Under the pieces are notes generated by a model, which saw only the letters and a list, made by a program, of their open reading frames with translations, did no database searches and was not told the DNA's origin. Made by a program: the position numbers and the translations under genes. Source: Streptomyces canus (GTDB lineage Bacteria > Actinomycetota > Actinomycetes > Streptomycetales > Streptomycetaceae). Taken from it: a DNA stretch of 64,000 bases. The DNA is taken from positions 7,222 to 71,221 of the forward strand of contig NZ_KQ948676.1 in assembly GCF_001514145.1 (NCBI RefSeq), read 5' to 3'. Numbering within the stretch: position 1 is the stretch's first letter; each line of letters begins with the position of its first letter. Below, piece by piece: positions 25,179 through 34,378 of this stretch.

Positions 25179-25963
25179 CCGCCACCATCGCTTACGACCG
25201 TACCGTCTCGAACCTCATCGACAAACTCAGCGCAACGGGCCACGTCACCCACAAGTCCTACAAGAAGACGTCGGTCACGCTGCACCACAACGGGGGCCGA
25301 CTTTCGCACCAGGATGTGCTCAACGTCTGGAAGACGCGTCCGGCTTCGGCCCACTTCGACGTGGACGCCGCCGGAGCCGTCGCTCAGTACGTCAAGGTGA
25401 ACGAGTACGCCTGGGCCGTCGGCAACACGGCCGGCAACCAGCGCTCGATCAGCATCGAAATGGCGAACGCAACGCTCGCGCCCGCCTGGACGGTCACCGA
25501 GGCCACCTGGAAGAGCTCCGCACGTCTCGCCGGCTGGCTCTTCGCCAAGGTGATCGGCGAACGCCCCAGCAAGAGCAACGTCTTCTACCACCACCACTGG
25601 TCCTCGACCGCCTGCGCCGGCCCGCACATGGACAAACTCTACGACAAGGTCCTCGCGGCGACTCAGGAGGCGTACGACCACTTCAAGGATTCACATCCCG
25701 TTCCCGGGTCGGATACCGAGCCGTTCCCCGGTGCGTCGTTCTTCCACACCGAAAACAAATCGCCGATCATCGCCGCAACGCACCATCGACTCGTCACCGA
25801 AGGCTGCAACCGCTACCAGTCGAGCGCCAACTCCGACGTATGGGGCCCAGGCGATGTGAAGTCCTTCGCCGCCTGGCAGCAGAAGCTCGGCTTCGAAGGC
25901 GCTGATGCCAACGGCATCCCCGGCAAAACCAGTTGGGACAAGCTACAGGTCCCCAACGTCTGA
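25175..25963 (+). CDS. N-acetylmuramoyl-L-alanine amidase (Amidase_2/PGRP) with wall-binding module
   Basis: 262 aa from the coupled GTG. VTLHHNGGRLS gives the first zinc His, SAHFDVDAAGAVAQYV is the conserved strand pair, SISIEMANA follows, and FYHHHWSSTACAGPHMDKL supplies the second His and Cys ligands, as in PGRP-type amidases that cut between MurNAc and L-Ala. Residues about 180-262 repeat the wall-binding module of the preceding endolysin. It is leaderless, as for a phage lysin. No holin or other phage late genes were recognised next to it, although IS relics and a terminase scrap at 31.4 kb hint at former phage DNA. Confidence 0.87.
   Translation: MTATIAYDRTVSNLIDKLSATGHVTHKSYKKTSVTLHHNGGRLSHQDVLNVWKTRPASAHFDVDAAGAVAQYVKVNEYAWAVGNTAGNQRSISIEMANATLAPAWTVTEATWKSSARLAGWLFAKVIGERPSKSNVFYHHHWSSTACAGPHMDKLYDKVLAATQEAYDHFKDSHPVPGSDTEPFPGASFFHTENKSPIIAATHHRLVTEGCNRYQSSANSDVWGPGDVKSFAAWQQKLGFEGADANGIPGKTSWDKLQVPNV
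25718..25963 (+). repeat. 246-bp endolysin-module repeat (partner 24534-24779)
   Basis: Second copy of the duplicated wall-binding module described at 24534-24779. Confidence 0.88.
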
Positions 25964-26234
25964 CCGTCCGCGCTGATGGCCCTATCGAGCATTACGGGCT
26001 GTCCCGCAAATAATCCAGGGCCGTGCAGACGCTCGGCTTCCCACCTCGTTCCTCCTCATCCGGTGAGTGCGAGGTCGTGAAGACGGGGGCCAGCTACTTC
26101 CTGCACGCTCCCGCGACCCACGCCGACGCCCTCGCAGCCTTCGCACCACGGGACAGACGCGAACACAGCCCGTGACTCTCGCCCCACCCACGACTGCGGG
26201 CAGCCGAACACCGACTACACGATCAACGACGCCT

Positions 26235-26637
26235 ACCAATCCCGAGGGGGAAGTCCTCCTCGCGGAAGCCGCCATCACCTCCGAGCAGAGCGCCGGCTGC
26301 CATCTCACCGGTGGGTCCTGGTACTCGCCCTTACGACGACGCCTACTTCACCACTGCCCGCGCCCTCGACATCGACCGACTGATCCCGCTCGCCGAGGCC
26401 TGGGACTCCGACGCCTCTGCCTGGACGCTCAAGGAGCGCGAGGTGTGCGCCAACGACCTCGAAGACGCCCGCGCCCTGATCGCGGTCTCCTTCGCCTCCA
26501 ACCGGTCCAAGGCCGACCAGGATCCGACCAGCCGCCGACTGGGTGGCCGTCAAACCCGCTGGCTCACCATCGACCCGGTCGAACAGACCGCGCTCGCCGA
26601 CATCCTGGACAACGCCCGAACAGCACCGTCCAAGTGA
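26235..26637 (+). pseudogene. Decayed HNH (GmrSD/DUF1524-type) nuclease
   Basis: One frame reads EVLLAEAAITSEQSAGCHLT, then GGSWYSP. After a frameshift near 26325 another reads YDDAYFTTARALDIDRLIPL, AEAWDSDASAWTLKEREV, ANDLEDARALIAVSFASNRS and KADQDPTS. This is the core of secreted DUF1524-type HNH nucleases of streptomycetes. The catalytic motif normally DIDHLVPL has Arg in place of His, and the CxYVxDWVxVK segment near the end is deleted. It is broken in three independent ways. Confidence 0.75.
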
Positions 26638-26849
26638 CGCTCGCTCGTTGACGGGCCGACGGCCGGACAGCCGCGCGCAACCCATCGCACCTGGGGCCCC
26701 CGCGCGGCATCCCATCGACGCGGACTTTGCCTACCCGTGTATACGTCCTGCAGCGGCACTGACGGCCCCGATGGGCATGCCGGTCGGCAACGCGCTTGAG
26801 GTTGCGGCGTATCCGTTCGCCGAAGGCCTCTGGGTGGGCAGCGTCGGCT

Positions 26850-27344
26850 TCAGTCGATCCGCCGGGCAGCCGCGTCGAGGAACGCGCGTACCGCCTGCTC
26901 GAACTCGGACTCGATCACGATGAGTTGCTGGCGGTCTTCGGCCGCGTCGATTGCGCCGACCTTGGCACGTACCGCGTTCATCAGCGGACGGAGCACCGGA
27001 TCTTCCGCCACCAGTTGGAGACGGAAGTCGGCGGTGTCAGCTGCTGCCCCCAGCCTGTCGCTCTCCACCCGCGCTGCCCTGTAGGCATCCTCGTCGCGCG
27101 GGGAGGCCCGACGGCGGAACCACACCGTGATCAGGCCACGCTTGAGTTCCGACATGGCGCCGGCGTACCCGCTGTAGGCGGCCAGACGTTCCTGGCGCAG
27201 GCGGTCCTCTCGAGACGCGGCGTCCGCGCGTTCCGCGATGCGCCGCTGAAACGCGTAAGTGCTCAGTGAGCCGATCAGCGTGCCGGCCACGGCGACCATG
27301 CTGGCCAAGACAGTTTCCACAGGCGCGGTTCGACCACCTTCCAT
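26850..27344 (-). CDS. Small single-pass membrane protein of unknown function
   Basis: 164 aa. After a short N-terminus there is one hydrophobic segment, VETVLASMVAVAGTLIGSLS, followed by a long charged, mostly helical region (RRIAERADAASREDRLRQER, LGAAADTADFRLQLVAEDPV, QLIVIESEFEQAVRAFLDAA). This layout, one membrane anchor plus a cytoplasmic coiled-coil-like domain, is common among unnamed streptomycete proteins. The frame is open further upstream into the IS110 region, but only this ATG places the hydrophobic segment at the N-terminus. No operon partner is visible. Confidence 0.6.
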   Translation of the reverse strand: MEGGRTAPVETVLASMVAVAGTLIGSLSTYAFQRRIAERADAASREDRLRQERLAAYSGYAGAMSELKRGLITVWFRRRASPRDEDAYRAARVESDRLGAAADTADFRLQLVAEDPVLRPLMNAVRAKVGAIDAAEDRQQLIVIESEFEQAVRAFLDAAARRID

Positions 27345-27600
27345 GCTGACTGGGCCGGATTGCCTCCTGAGCAGGATCTGGCCCACCGCTCGGGGGAAAG
27401 CGGCGGGCCAGGCCCTGCTCCACGGTGCCACAGCTGCACAGGCAACGTTCGCTGTGACGGTGAACTCGCGCGAACCGGAGCTGTACCGGAAGGCGCGCCA
27501 CCGAAGGTCAGGCTCGTAGGAGTGGGCCTGCGGCGGCGACGAAGGCGTTGTGCGCGCCCCGGGTGAGGTCGCCGAGCCGGTCGCGGCTAGCTTGACTCTG

Positions 27601-28770
27601 AAGCTCCTATAGATCGTCAAGTGGCTGGAGATGTTGATGGTGCGCTGGTGAGGTGGTGGTAGACCTCTCGCGCGATGAAGCGTTTGAGGCATCTGAAGAT
27701 GTCTTTCGTCTTGAGCCCTTCGAGGGTGCGTCGTGCGACGTAGTCGCGGGTGCGTGGGTCGTGACGCATGCGGACCAGGACGATGGTGTGCAGCGCGCGG
27801 TTGGCCTGGCGGTCGCCGCCGCGGTTGAGTCGATGGCGATCCGTGCGACCTGAGGATGCTGGCACGGGTGCGGCTGCGCAGAGGTGGGCGAAGGACGCCT
27901 CCGAGGCGAGCCTGTCGGGGTTGTCCCCGGCGGTGACCAGCAACTGCCCGGCGGTTTCGGTCCCGACGCCCGGTAGCGCGAGCAGGCCGGGTGCGGTGTG
28001 GGTGATCAGGGCGCGCAACTCGGCGTCCGCGTCCGCGATCTCTTCGCTCAGGTGCTGGTATCGCTTGGCCAGGCGTTTGAGTGCGAGTTTGACGGCGGCG
28101 GCCGGGGTGGTCAGATCGGAGCCGGGCCGGCTGGCGGCCAGACGGCGTATCAGCTCGGTGGTGGTTAGCGAGCGCAGTGCTTCGCGTGTCGCAGCGGGCG
28201 CGGTGATGATGAGTGATTTGAGCTGGTTGATGGTCTGGGTGCGGGCCTTGATGGCGCTGGCGCGTACCACGCGCAGTGTGCGGATTGCCTCGACCGTGCC
28301 GTCGCGGTCCTTCGGGGTGCCGTTGGCACGGCCTGAGAGCACTGCGGTAGCGGCGGCGTAGGCGTCGATGGGGTCGGATTTGCCTGCGGCGCGACGAGCT
28401 CGACGATCGGGTCGATCCACTTCGACCAGAGTCATCTCGTTGGCACGCAGGTACCGGGCCAGTTCGGCACCGAAGGATCCGGTGCCCTCCATGCCGACCG
28501 TCAGCACCTGGCCGTGCGAGCGCAGCCACGCCAGTAGGCGCCGATAGCCTTCAGGCGTGGTGGGGAACGCCTCGGTGGCCAGGTGCCGGCCGATGGTGTC
28601 GATGACGGCGGCCTGGTGGACATCGGTGTGGGTGTCGATCCCGCCGATCACTTCGATGGGCTGTGGCATGGCGGCCGAGTTTTCCTTCCGTGCGCGGTCG
28701 TGTGGACTCGCGCGTACCGGCTCGACGGAAGGACACGACTGTGATGGGACCGCCTCGGTCAAGCTCCTAT
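27601..28770. mobile_element. IS110-family element bounded by AAGCTCCTAT
   Basis: The 10-mer AAGCTCCTAT occurs at 27601-27610 and 28761-28770, just outside the IS110 transposase gene on both sides. IS110 elements lack long inverted repeats and often leave short direct repeats at their edges, so these may mark the element ends. This is a manual boundary guess. Confidence 0.5.
27617..28669 (-). CDS. IS110-family transposase (DEDD type)
   Basis: 350 aa from the ATG at 28669. The N-terminal RuvC-like DEDD domain shows VIGGIDTHTDVHQAAVID, VGMEGTGSFGAELARYLR, TLVEVDRPDRRARRAAGKSD and PIDAYAAATAVLSG. The C-terminal Transposase_20 domain shows LLALPGVGTETAGQLLVTAG and SEASFAHLCAAAPVPASSGR followed by HRLNRGGDRQANRALH, with its conserved serine. 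Length and motifs look complete, so it may be active. An upstream start at 28762 would add about 31 residues that do not look like the family. It lies back to back with the IS1182-type element. Confidence 0.88.
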   Translation of the reverse strand: MPQPIEVIGGIDTHTDVHQAAVIDTIGRHLATEAFPTTPEGYRRLLAWLRSHGQVLTVGMEGTGSFGAELARYLRANEMTLVEVDRPDRRARRAAGKSDPIDAYAAATAVLSGRANGTPKDRDGTVEAIRTLRVVRASAIKARTQTINQLKSLIITAPAATREALRSLTTTELIRRLAASRPGSDLTTPAAAVKLALKRLAKRYQHLSEEIADADAELRALITHTAPGLLALPGVGTETAGQLLVTAGDNPDRLASEASFAHLCAAAPVPASSGRTDRHRLNRGGDRQANRALHTIVLVRMRHDPRTRDYVARRTLEGLKTKDIFRCLKRFIAREVYHHLTSAPSTSPAT

Positions 28771-28970
28771 GAGGTCACGATCGCCGAGCCGGTACGCGCA
28801 GTGGCACCGCTCGGCAGGTCGACGATTCAGAGTGAGGACAGCCGGAGCGTCGATCGGGGATCGGGTCAGACCCCCGAGCGGTGCCTCCCGCATCCTCACA
28901 GTCGGGGATCTTGGCGTTTCGCGGTGCGGCAGCATGGTCAACGGGCATGCTCGGGTAGTTCCGATGACCG

Positions 28971-30700
28971 ATGCAGTTGTCGAGGTGCCCGTTGTCCCTC
29001 CGTCCACGTTCCGGTGAGCAAGTCCCGCCTCTGACTGCGCAGGTCGCGCGGGCGAGCAACCCGGGTGGCACGACGGCGATATGGGTGCGTGACCGGCTGG
29101 ACGGGCTGTGCCATGACGAGGACTTCGCCGACTGGTACCCGCGTGACGGGCGTCCGGGTATCTCGCCTGCTCAACTGGCCACCGTCTGTGTGTTGCAGTT
29201 CCTGCTCGGCCTGTCGGACCGGCAGGCCGCCGAGGCGGTCCGCTGCCGCATCGACTTCAAGTACGCGATGGCCATGGAGCTGGATGACCCTGGGTTCCAT
29301 CACAGCGTGCTGGCTGATTTCCGCGATCGTCTCGCCGAAGGCGACCGTGCTGACCGTCTCCTCGACCTCGCGCTGGCCCGACTCAAGGAGACCGGGCTGG
29401 TGCGCGAGCGCACCACGCAGCGTACCGATTCCACCCACGTCCTGGCCGCGGTGCGTGACCTGACCCGCCTGGAGCTGATCACCGAGGCGGTCCGCGCCGC
29501 ACTCGAAGAAGTAGCCACCACGTCCCCTCACCTGCTCGACGAGCTGGTCGACGAGGGCTGGGGACTCCGCTACGGCCGGCCGGTCCGCCTGGGCAAGAAC
29601 CCCACCAAGCCCAAGACCAGGATCCTTGCCGCCGGAAACGACGCGGTCCGGCTCCTGGAACACCTCTACCAGCACGGAGCCGACCGCACGTCCGGTCCTC
29701 GTGTCCAGGGCCTGCGGCGGATCATGGTGCAGAACTACCACCGTGACGCCGCAGGACACCTGCGCTGGCGCACCGCCGAGAAGGAAGGCGGACCCGGGCT
29801 GCCGCCCTCGTCCCGGACCATCGTCTCCCCCTACGACACCTCGGCCCGCTACGCACGGCACGGACACATCATCAGCTGGAAGGGGTTCTCCGCTCACCTG
29901 ACCGAGACCTGTGCACCCGACGGCCCCAACGTGATCACGGACGTAGCCACCACTGCGGCCACCACCCACGACAGCCAGGTCCTGCCCGGCATCCACACCC
30001 GCCTGTCCCGCCCCGCGGGCTGCTGCCCGCCGAGCACCTGGTCGACGCCGACTACACCTCCCTGCCCCACCTGGAACAAGCCGCCCGCAAACACCAGGTC
30101 ACCGTCTCCGGACCGCTGAAGAGCAACCCCACCCGCCAGCACCGCCTCAACGAGAGCTTCGCCCGGGACGACTTCCACATCGACTACGACCAGCAGCAGG
30201 TCACCTGCCCCCAGGGACAGGTCAGCGCGGGCTGGCACGGCCCCTACCCGACCTCCTCGCCCACCGCGGCCCCGCTGATCGTGGCGCGGTTCACCAAGAG
30301 CCAGTGCCGACCGTGTCCGGTCCGCACCCGGTGCACCAGCACCGCCGACAACGCCCGCACCGTGGGATTCCCCCCACGAGAACTCCGCGACCTGCAACTC
30401 CGCGTTCGCACCGAGCAACAGACGCCCGAGTGGAAGGCCCGCTACGCGGTCCGCTCCGGAGTGGAGAGCACGGTCAACGAGTTCGCCCACGGACACGGCA
30501 TGCGACACTGCCGCTACCGAGGACAGGGAAAGGCCCACATCCAGCACGTCCTGACGGCCATCGCCGTGAACATCGAGCGCCTCAGCGGACTGCCACCCAC
30601 CGAGGAACCCCCGACGCCCCGCCGGCCGACTGCTTTCCAGGACTACCTCGACCAGCGTGAGATTCCCCGGCTGAAGTCCTGGCGAACCTCGGGCAGTTGA
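28971..30700 (+). pseudogene. IS1182-family transposase, frameshifted
   Basis: Frame one contains WVRDRLDGLCHDEDFADWYP, LSDRQAAEAVRCRIDFKYAM and QRTDSTHVLAAVRDLTRLEL. After about 30015-30030 the continuation (LLPAEHLVDADYTSLPHLEQ, then QVTCPQGQVSAGWHGP) is in the -1 frame and joins the C-terminal FTKSQCRPCPVRTRCT and YAVRSGVESTVNEFAHGHGM up to 30700. These are the blocks of IS1182-family enzymes, including the cysteine cluster and the final catalytic Glu. A single frameshift separates the two parts. No slippery sequence was evident, so decay is more likely than programmed shifting. Confidence 0.8.
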
Positions 30701-30725
30701 CCTCGACAACTCCAAGATCCCCGAC

Positions 30726-31000
30726 AGAGTCAAGCTCAGGCCAGGCGGGCGGCTGGTGTTCATATGGCGTTCGCCGCTGTTCGCGCTGTGCACTCCCGTT
30801 GGTGGGCAGGCCGAGGCCGCTTTGCTGCGTCCGCAGTTCGGGCTGAGGGGTGAGGGGCGGGCCCGGGAGCTCGCTGCGGCCTTCCATGCCGCCCTGTACG
30901 GGGACCTGGGGCCGCTGCGCCGGGCGGTGCCCCCTGGTGACGTCGATGAACCGCGGCCGGTTGACGCCTGGGTGACCTGCTCAGCCCCGAGAGCGTTGAA
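30726..31000 (+). pseudogene. Possible methyltransferase fragment
   Basis: The frame reads DRVKLRPGGRLVFIWRSPL, which resembles the post-motif III strand of class I SAM-dependent methyltransferases (LRPGGRLVF). No upstream SAM-binding glycine motif exists, since the IS1182 relic ends immediately before. At most a C-terminal scrap. Confidence 0.3.
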
Positions 31001-31404
31001 CCGGGCAGGACGAGTGCACCGTCGTCCTGAGGGTCCCCGGCTTGCTTCCCGCTCTGGCGCCGGGGCCATGGCAGACGTCCCTTGGCCTCACCGCCCCGGC
31101 ACCAGGCCAAGGGACGTCGCGCCGACCGTATCGATGCACGGGGTGCGGTCCGGTGTCCAGAGCGCGGGCCAGGCCGTGGCCTGACGTCACGGTGCTGCAA
31201 GAAGTACTTCAGCCGTAGATCGTAATGTTTGTGTTCGCCACGACTGTCGCTGGCAGTGGCTGCTTTTGGCGCGGTGTTGTTGGCGGCCGTGCCGACCAGG
31301 CCAGTCGGTAGGTGAGGTCTGGGGCCTCAACGCCGCACGCGGTATCGCAGGTGCGTCGCGTCCTTGCCCTGGACCTGGCTCCGGCTGCGCACCGACCGCA
31401 ACGC

Positions 31405-31551
31405 CGCCATCCAGCTCACCACCCCGAAGCTGGGCTACAACAGTGGCGCCACTCGGTCATCGAGTCGAAGAAGGCCATGCGCGCCCGCGGCATGAAAAGC
31501 CCTGACCGCGCCGAAGCCGCACTCTTCGCCGTGTACGAGCCCGAGCCGATC
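31405..31551 (+). pseudogene. Phage large terminase C-terminal scrap
   Basis: The frame from 31441 reads HSVIESKKAMRARGMKSPDR followed by AEAALFAVYEPEP. The pattern ESKxxMRxRGxxSPDRAEA is the end of the RuvC-like nuclease domain of phage large terminases. A short LTTPKLGYNS in the neighbouring frame just before fits the preceding strand. Nothing else of a packaging module is nearby. It is fused directly to the truncated hydrolase gene. Confidence 0.6.
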
Positions 31552-31610
31552 ATCCGACCGTTCTCCTCGTCACCGGCGCGGTCTCCGCCCAGGCGACCTC
31601 CCCCAAAGCC

Positions 31611-32339
31611 GTGCAGCCCGACAAGGGGCCCAAGCCGACCGTCGTGCTCGTGCACGGGGCGTTCGCCGACGCCTCCGGCTTCAACGGCACCATCGCTCTG
31701 CTGCAGAAGGCCGGCTTCCCGGTCATCGCGCCCGCCAACCCGCTGCGGGACACGGCGGGCGACGCCGCCTACATCTCCAGCGTGGTGGACACCATCCCCG
31801 GACCGGTCATCCTGGCGGCCCACTCCTACGGAGGCGTCGTCATCACCAACGCCGCCCGAGGCCACGCCAACGTCAAGGCCCTGGTGTACATGGGGGCGTT
31901 CGCGCCCGACGAGGGCGAGAGCGCGCTGCAACTGGCGGGCCAGTTCCCGGGCAGTGAACTGGGCGCCGCCCTGGTCCCCCGCGCCTACCCGATTCCCGGC
32001 GGCGAACCGGGCACCGACGGCTATATCGACGCGGCGAAGTTCCGGGCCGTGTTCGCCGCGGATCTGCCCGCCTCCCAGACCCGTCTGATGGCGGCCACCC
32101 AGCGCCCCGGCAGCGTCCAGGGACTCAGCGGCCCCAGCGGCGCGCCCGCTTGGAAGGCCGTCCCGTCCTGGTATCTGATCCCGACCCAGGACAAGGTCAT
32201 CCCGCCCGCCGCCCAGCGGTTCATGGCCAAACGCGCAGGCAGCAAGGTGACCGAGATCCAGTCCTCGCACGTGGTCATGATCTCCCATCCGGAAGCTGCC
32301 GCCAGGATCATCAAGGCCACCTACGTCGCCACCCGTTGA
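31611..32339 (+). CDS. Alpha/beta hydrolase, probably missing the start of its signal peptide
   Basis: 242 aa from a GTG. TVVLVHGAFADASGFNGTIA provides the oxyanion-hole strand, and GPVILAAHSYGGVVITNAA contains the nucleophile elbow (HSYGG, Ser). LIPTQDKVIPPAAQRF supplies the acid, and QSSHVVMISHPE the His. The family is typically an esterase or lipase-like secreted enzyme. The frame is open upstream through VLLVTGAVSAQATSPKA, which looks like the end of a signal peptide whose beginning was replaced by terminase-like DNA. The gene may therefore be unexpressed or cytosolic. Stop and next RBS overlap (AAGGAG), so it forms an operon with the second hydrolase. Confidence 0.78.
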   Translation: MQPDKGPKPTVVLVHGAFADASGFNGTIALLQKAGFPVIAPANPLRDTAGDAAYISSVVDTIPGPVILAAHSYGGVVITNAARGHANVKALVYMGAFAPDEGESALQLAGQFPGSELGAALVPRAYPIPGGEPGTDGYIDAAKFRAVFAADLPASQTRLMAATQRPGSVQGLSGPSGAPAWKAVPSWYLIPTQDKVIPPAAQRFMAKRAGSKVTEIQSSHVVMISHPEAAARIIKATYVATR

Positions 32340-32353
32340 AGGAGCGAGCGCTC

Positions 32354-33145
32354 ATGAAACCGGACACCATCGTCCTCGTCCACGGCTTCTGGGTAACGCC
32401 CCGCAGCTGGGAACACTGGATCACCCGCTACCAGTCCCAGGGCTTCCGGGTACTGGCCCCGGCCTACCCCGGCTTCGAGGTGGAGGTGGAGGCGCTCAAC
32501 GCCGACCCCACCCCGATCGAGGAGCTCACCGTCCCCTCGATCATCGCGTCGCTGGAGAAGCTGATCGACGGCCTCGGAACGCAGCCGATCATCATGGGCC
32601 ACTCCGCCGGCGGGGTGTTCACCCAGATCCTGCTCGACCACGGATACGGCAGCGCCGGAGTGGCCATCAACTCCGCGCCCACCGAAGGGGTGGCTACGGT
32701 TCCGCTGTCGCAGCTGAAAGCGACGTTCCCCGTGCTGAAGAACCCCGCCAACCGGCACAAGGCCGTCGGATTCACCTACGACCAGTGGCGCTACGCCTTC
32801 ACCAACACCTTCCCCGAAGACGAGGCCCGCGCCCTGTACGAGCGCTATCACATCCCCGCCTCCGGCCATGTGTTCTGGGGCAGCGCGCTGGCCAACATCC
32901 ACCCCGGCCACGCCGACTCGTACGTGAACTACCGCAACGACGACCGGGCTCCGCTGCTGTTCGTCTCGGGCGAGAACGACCACCTGATGCCGCCGAAGAT
33001 CCAGCAGTCCAATGCCAGGCACTACAAGTCGAACACCGTCACCGACGTCGTCGAGTATCCGGGACGATGCCATCTGATGCCCACCCAGAAGGGCTGGGAG
33101 GAAATCGCCGACCACGCCCTCGCCTGGGCCCTCGACCACACCTGA
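32354..33145 (+). CDS. Alpha/beta hydrolase
   Basis: 263 aa. TIVLVHGFWVTPRSWEHWIT is the first strand and oxyanion region. PIIMGHSAGGVFTQILLDHG is the nucleophile elbow (GHSAG). LLFVSGENDHLMPPKIQQ carries the acid and YPGRCHLMPTQKGWEEI the catalytic His, so all triad members are visible. No signal peptide is present. The substrate is unknown, and the fold is shared by esterases, haloperoxidase-like enzymes and lactonases. The ATG follows AAGGAGCGAG at 9-10 bases. It sits 14 bases after the truncated hydrolase and 63 bases before the MBL-fold gene, so the three are probably co-transcribed. Confidence 0.83.
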   Translation: MKPDTIVLVHGFWVTPRSWEHWITRYQSQGFRVLAPAYPGFEVEVEALNADPTPIEELTVPSIIASLEKLIDGLGTQPIIMGHSAGGVFTQILLDHGYGSAGVAINSAPTEGVATVPLSQLKATFPVLKNPANRHKAVGFTYDQWRYAFTNTFPEDEARALYERYHIPASGHVFWGSALANIHPGHADSYVNYRNDDRAPLLFVSGENDHLMPPKIQQSNARHYKSNTVTDVVEYPGRCHLMPTQKGWEEIADHALAWALDHT

Positions 33146-33208
33146 CCGAGAGCCGACCAACCGACCGTGGTGCCCGGCCCGCCGGGCACCACGGCCCAGG
33201 AGGCGCCC

Positions 33209-34003
33209 ATGACGGAAGTCCGCTTCACCCACATCGGCGGCCCCACCGTCCTCATCGAGTTCGCAGGCTGGCGACTGCTGACGGACCCCACCTTCGATCC
33301 ACCCGGCCGTACATACTCCTTCGGCTGGGGAACGTCCTCCCACAAACTCACCGGCCCTGCCCTGCCCCCCGAGGACATCGGACCGGTCGACGCGGTACTG
33401 CTCACCCATGACCACCACGGCGACAACCTCGACGACACCGGCCGCGCCCTCCTCGCCGACGTCACCACTGTGGTGACCACCCGTGCCGGCGCGCGCCGAC
33501 TGGGCGGCACGACCGCACAGGGCCTCAAGGCCGGTCAGACCACTCGGTTGCAGGCGCCGGACCGGCCACCCATCGCCATCACCGCCACCCCCTGCCGACA
33601 CGGCCCGCCCCTCAGCCGCCCCGTCGCAGGACAGGTCATCGGATTCGCCCTCACCTGGCCCGGCCAGCACCACGGACCGCTATGGATCACCGGAGACACC
33701 GTTCTGTACGGCGCCGTACGCAAGACCGCCGCCGCCCTGCGCCCCGGCACCGTCCTGATCCACCTGGGCGGCGTCCAGTTCCCCCTCACCGGCCCCACCC
33801 GCTACACCATGACGGCCGCCGACGCGCTCGACCTGTGCGAAACCATCCAGCCCAAGACCATCCATCCCGTCCACTACGAAGGCTGGCATCACTTCCGCGA
33901 AGGCCCCGAAGCCCTCACCACGAAAATGGAGGCACTGCCCTCGGAGCGCAGCAAGCCATTCACCTGGCTGCCCCCGGGCATCCCGCACCTCACCGCCGTC
34001 TGA
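33209..34003 (+). CDS. MBL-fold metallo-hydrolase
   Basis: 264 aa. FTHIGGPTVLIEFAGWRLLT and DPTFDPPG match the opening strands of UlaG-like metallo-beta-lactamase-fold proteins. The metal motif is VLLTHDHHGDNLDD (HxHxD variant THDHHGDN). ATPCRHGPP gives the next His, LWITGDTVLYGA the bridging Asp, and TIHPVHYEGWHHF the last His. It is likely a cytosolic binuclear zinc hydrolase of unknown substrate. AGGAGG lies 5 bases before the ATG. As the third gene of the hydrolase set it may act on a related compound. Confidence 0.85.
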   Translation: MTEVRFTHIGGPTVLIEFAGWRLLTDPTFDPPGRTYSFGWGTSSHKLTGPALPPEDIGPVDAVLLTHDHHGDNLDDTGRALLADVTTVVTTRAGARRLGGTTAQGLKAGQTTRLQAPDRPPIAITATPCRHGPPLSRPVAGQVIGFALTWPGQHHGPLWITGDTVLYGAVRKTAAALRPGTVLIHLGGVQFPLTGPTRYTMTAADALDLCETIQPKTIHPVHYEGWHHFREGPEALTTKMEALPSERSKPFTWLPPGIPHLTAV

Positions 34004-34046
34004 CCAAGAGCTTGGCCTTGGGCCAGTGGCGCAGGCCAACGGTAGT

Positions 34047-34202
34047 TCAACACGCAGAACTTGACAGGGAACAGACCCGGTCGGTGTACAGCTTGGTGGT
34101 CAGTTGCAGCCCGCAGCCTCCGAACAGCAGCCTGCACCAGAACGTGTCGTGCTCGTGACGGCGGCGGAAGGCGTCCAGCTCGATCGTCTCCAGCGGCAGC
34201 AT
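34047..34202 (-). pseudogene. N-terminal scrap of a CoiA-like/competence-type protein
   Basis: From the ATG at 34202 the frame encodes FRRRHEHDTFWCRLLFGGCG followed by LQLTTKLYTDRVC. I recall this as the opening of a streptomycete protein family with a cysteine-rich start and a CoiA-like nuclease region. The frame stops after 51 residues. Fragment only, and the family call is from memory. Confidence 0.4.
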
Positions 34203-34378
34203 CAGCGGCTCCTCCGAGTCCGCACCGCCGAGGACCGCCGTCTGAATCTGCCGCCTGTCACCCCGCACGAAACCCCCACCCTTCGCCCCAACTCATCTTC
34301 CCACCAACGGCGTTGGCCCTGTGGCGGACGATCGATGGACACCGACGCCGCGTCCCGGCTTCCGCGTCTGCGACGGCA

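Noticed and set aside
24171..25963. Interpretation as a resident prophage
   Set aside because: Only lysins are present. No integrase, capsid, portal or tail genes are nearby, and the terminase scrap at 31.4 kb is a fragment in a different context.
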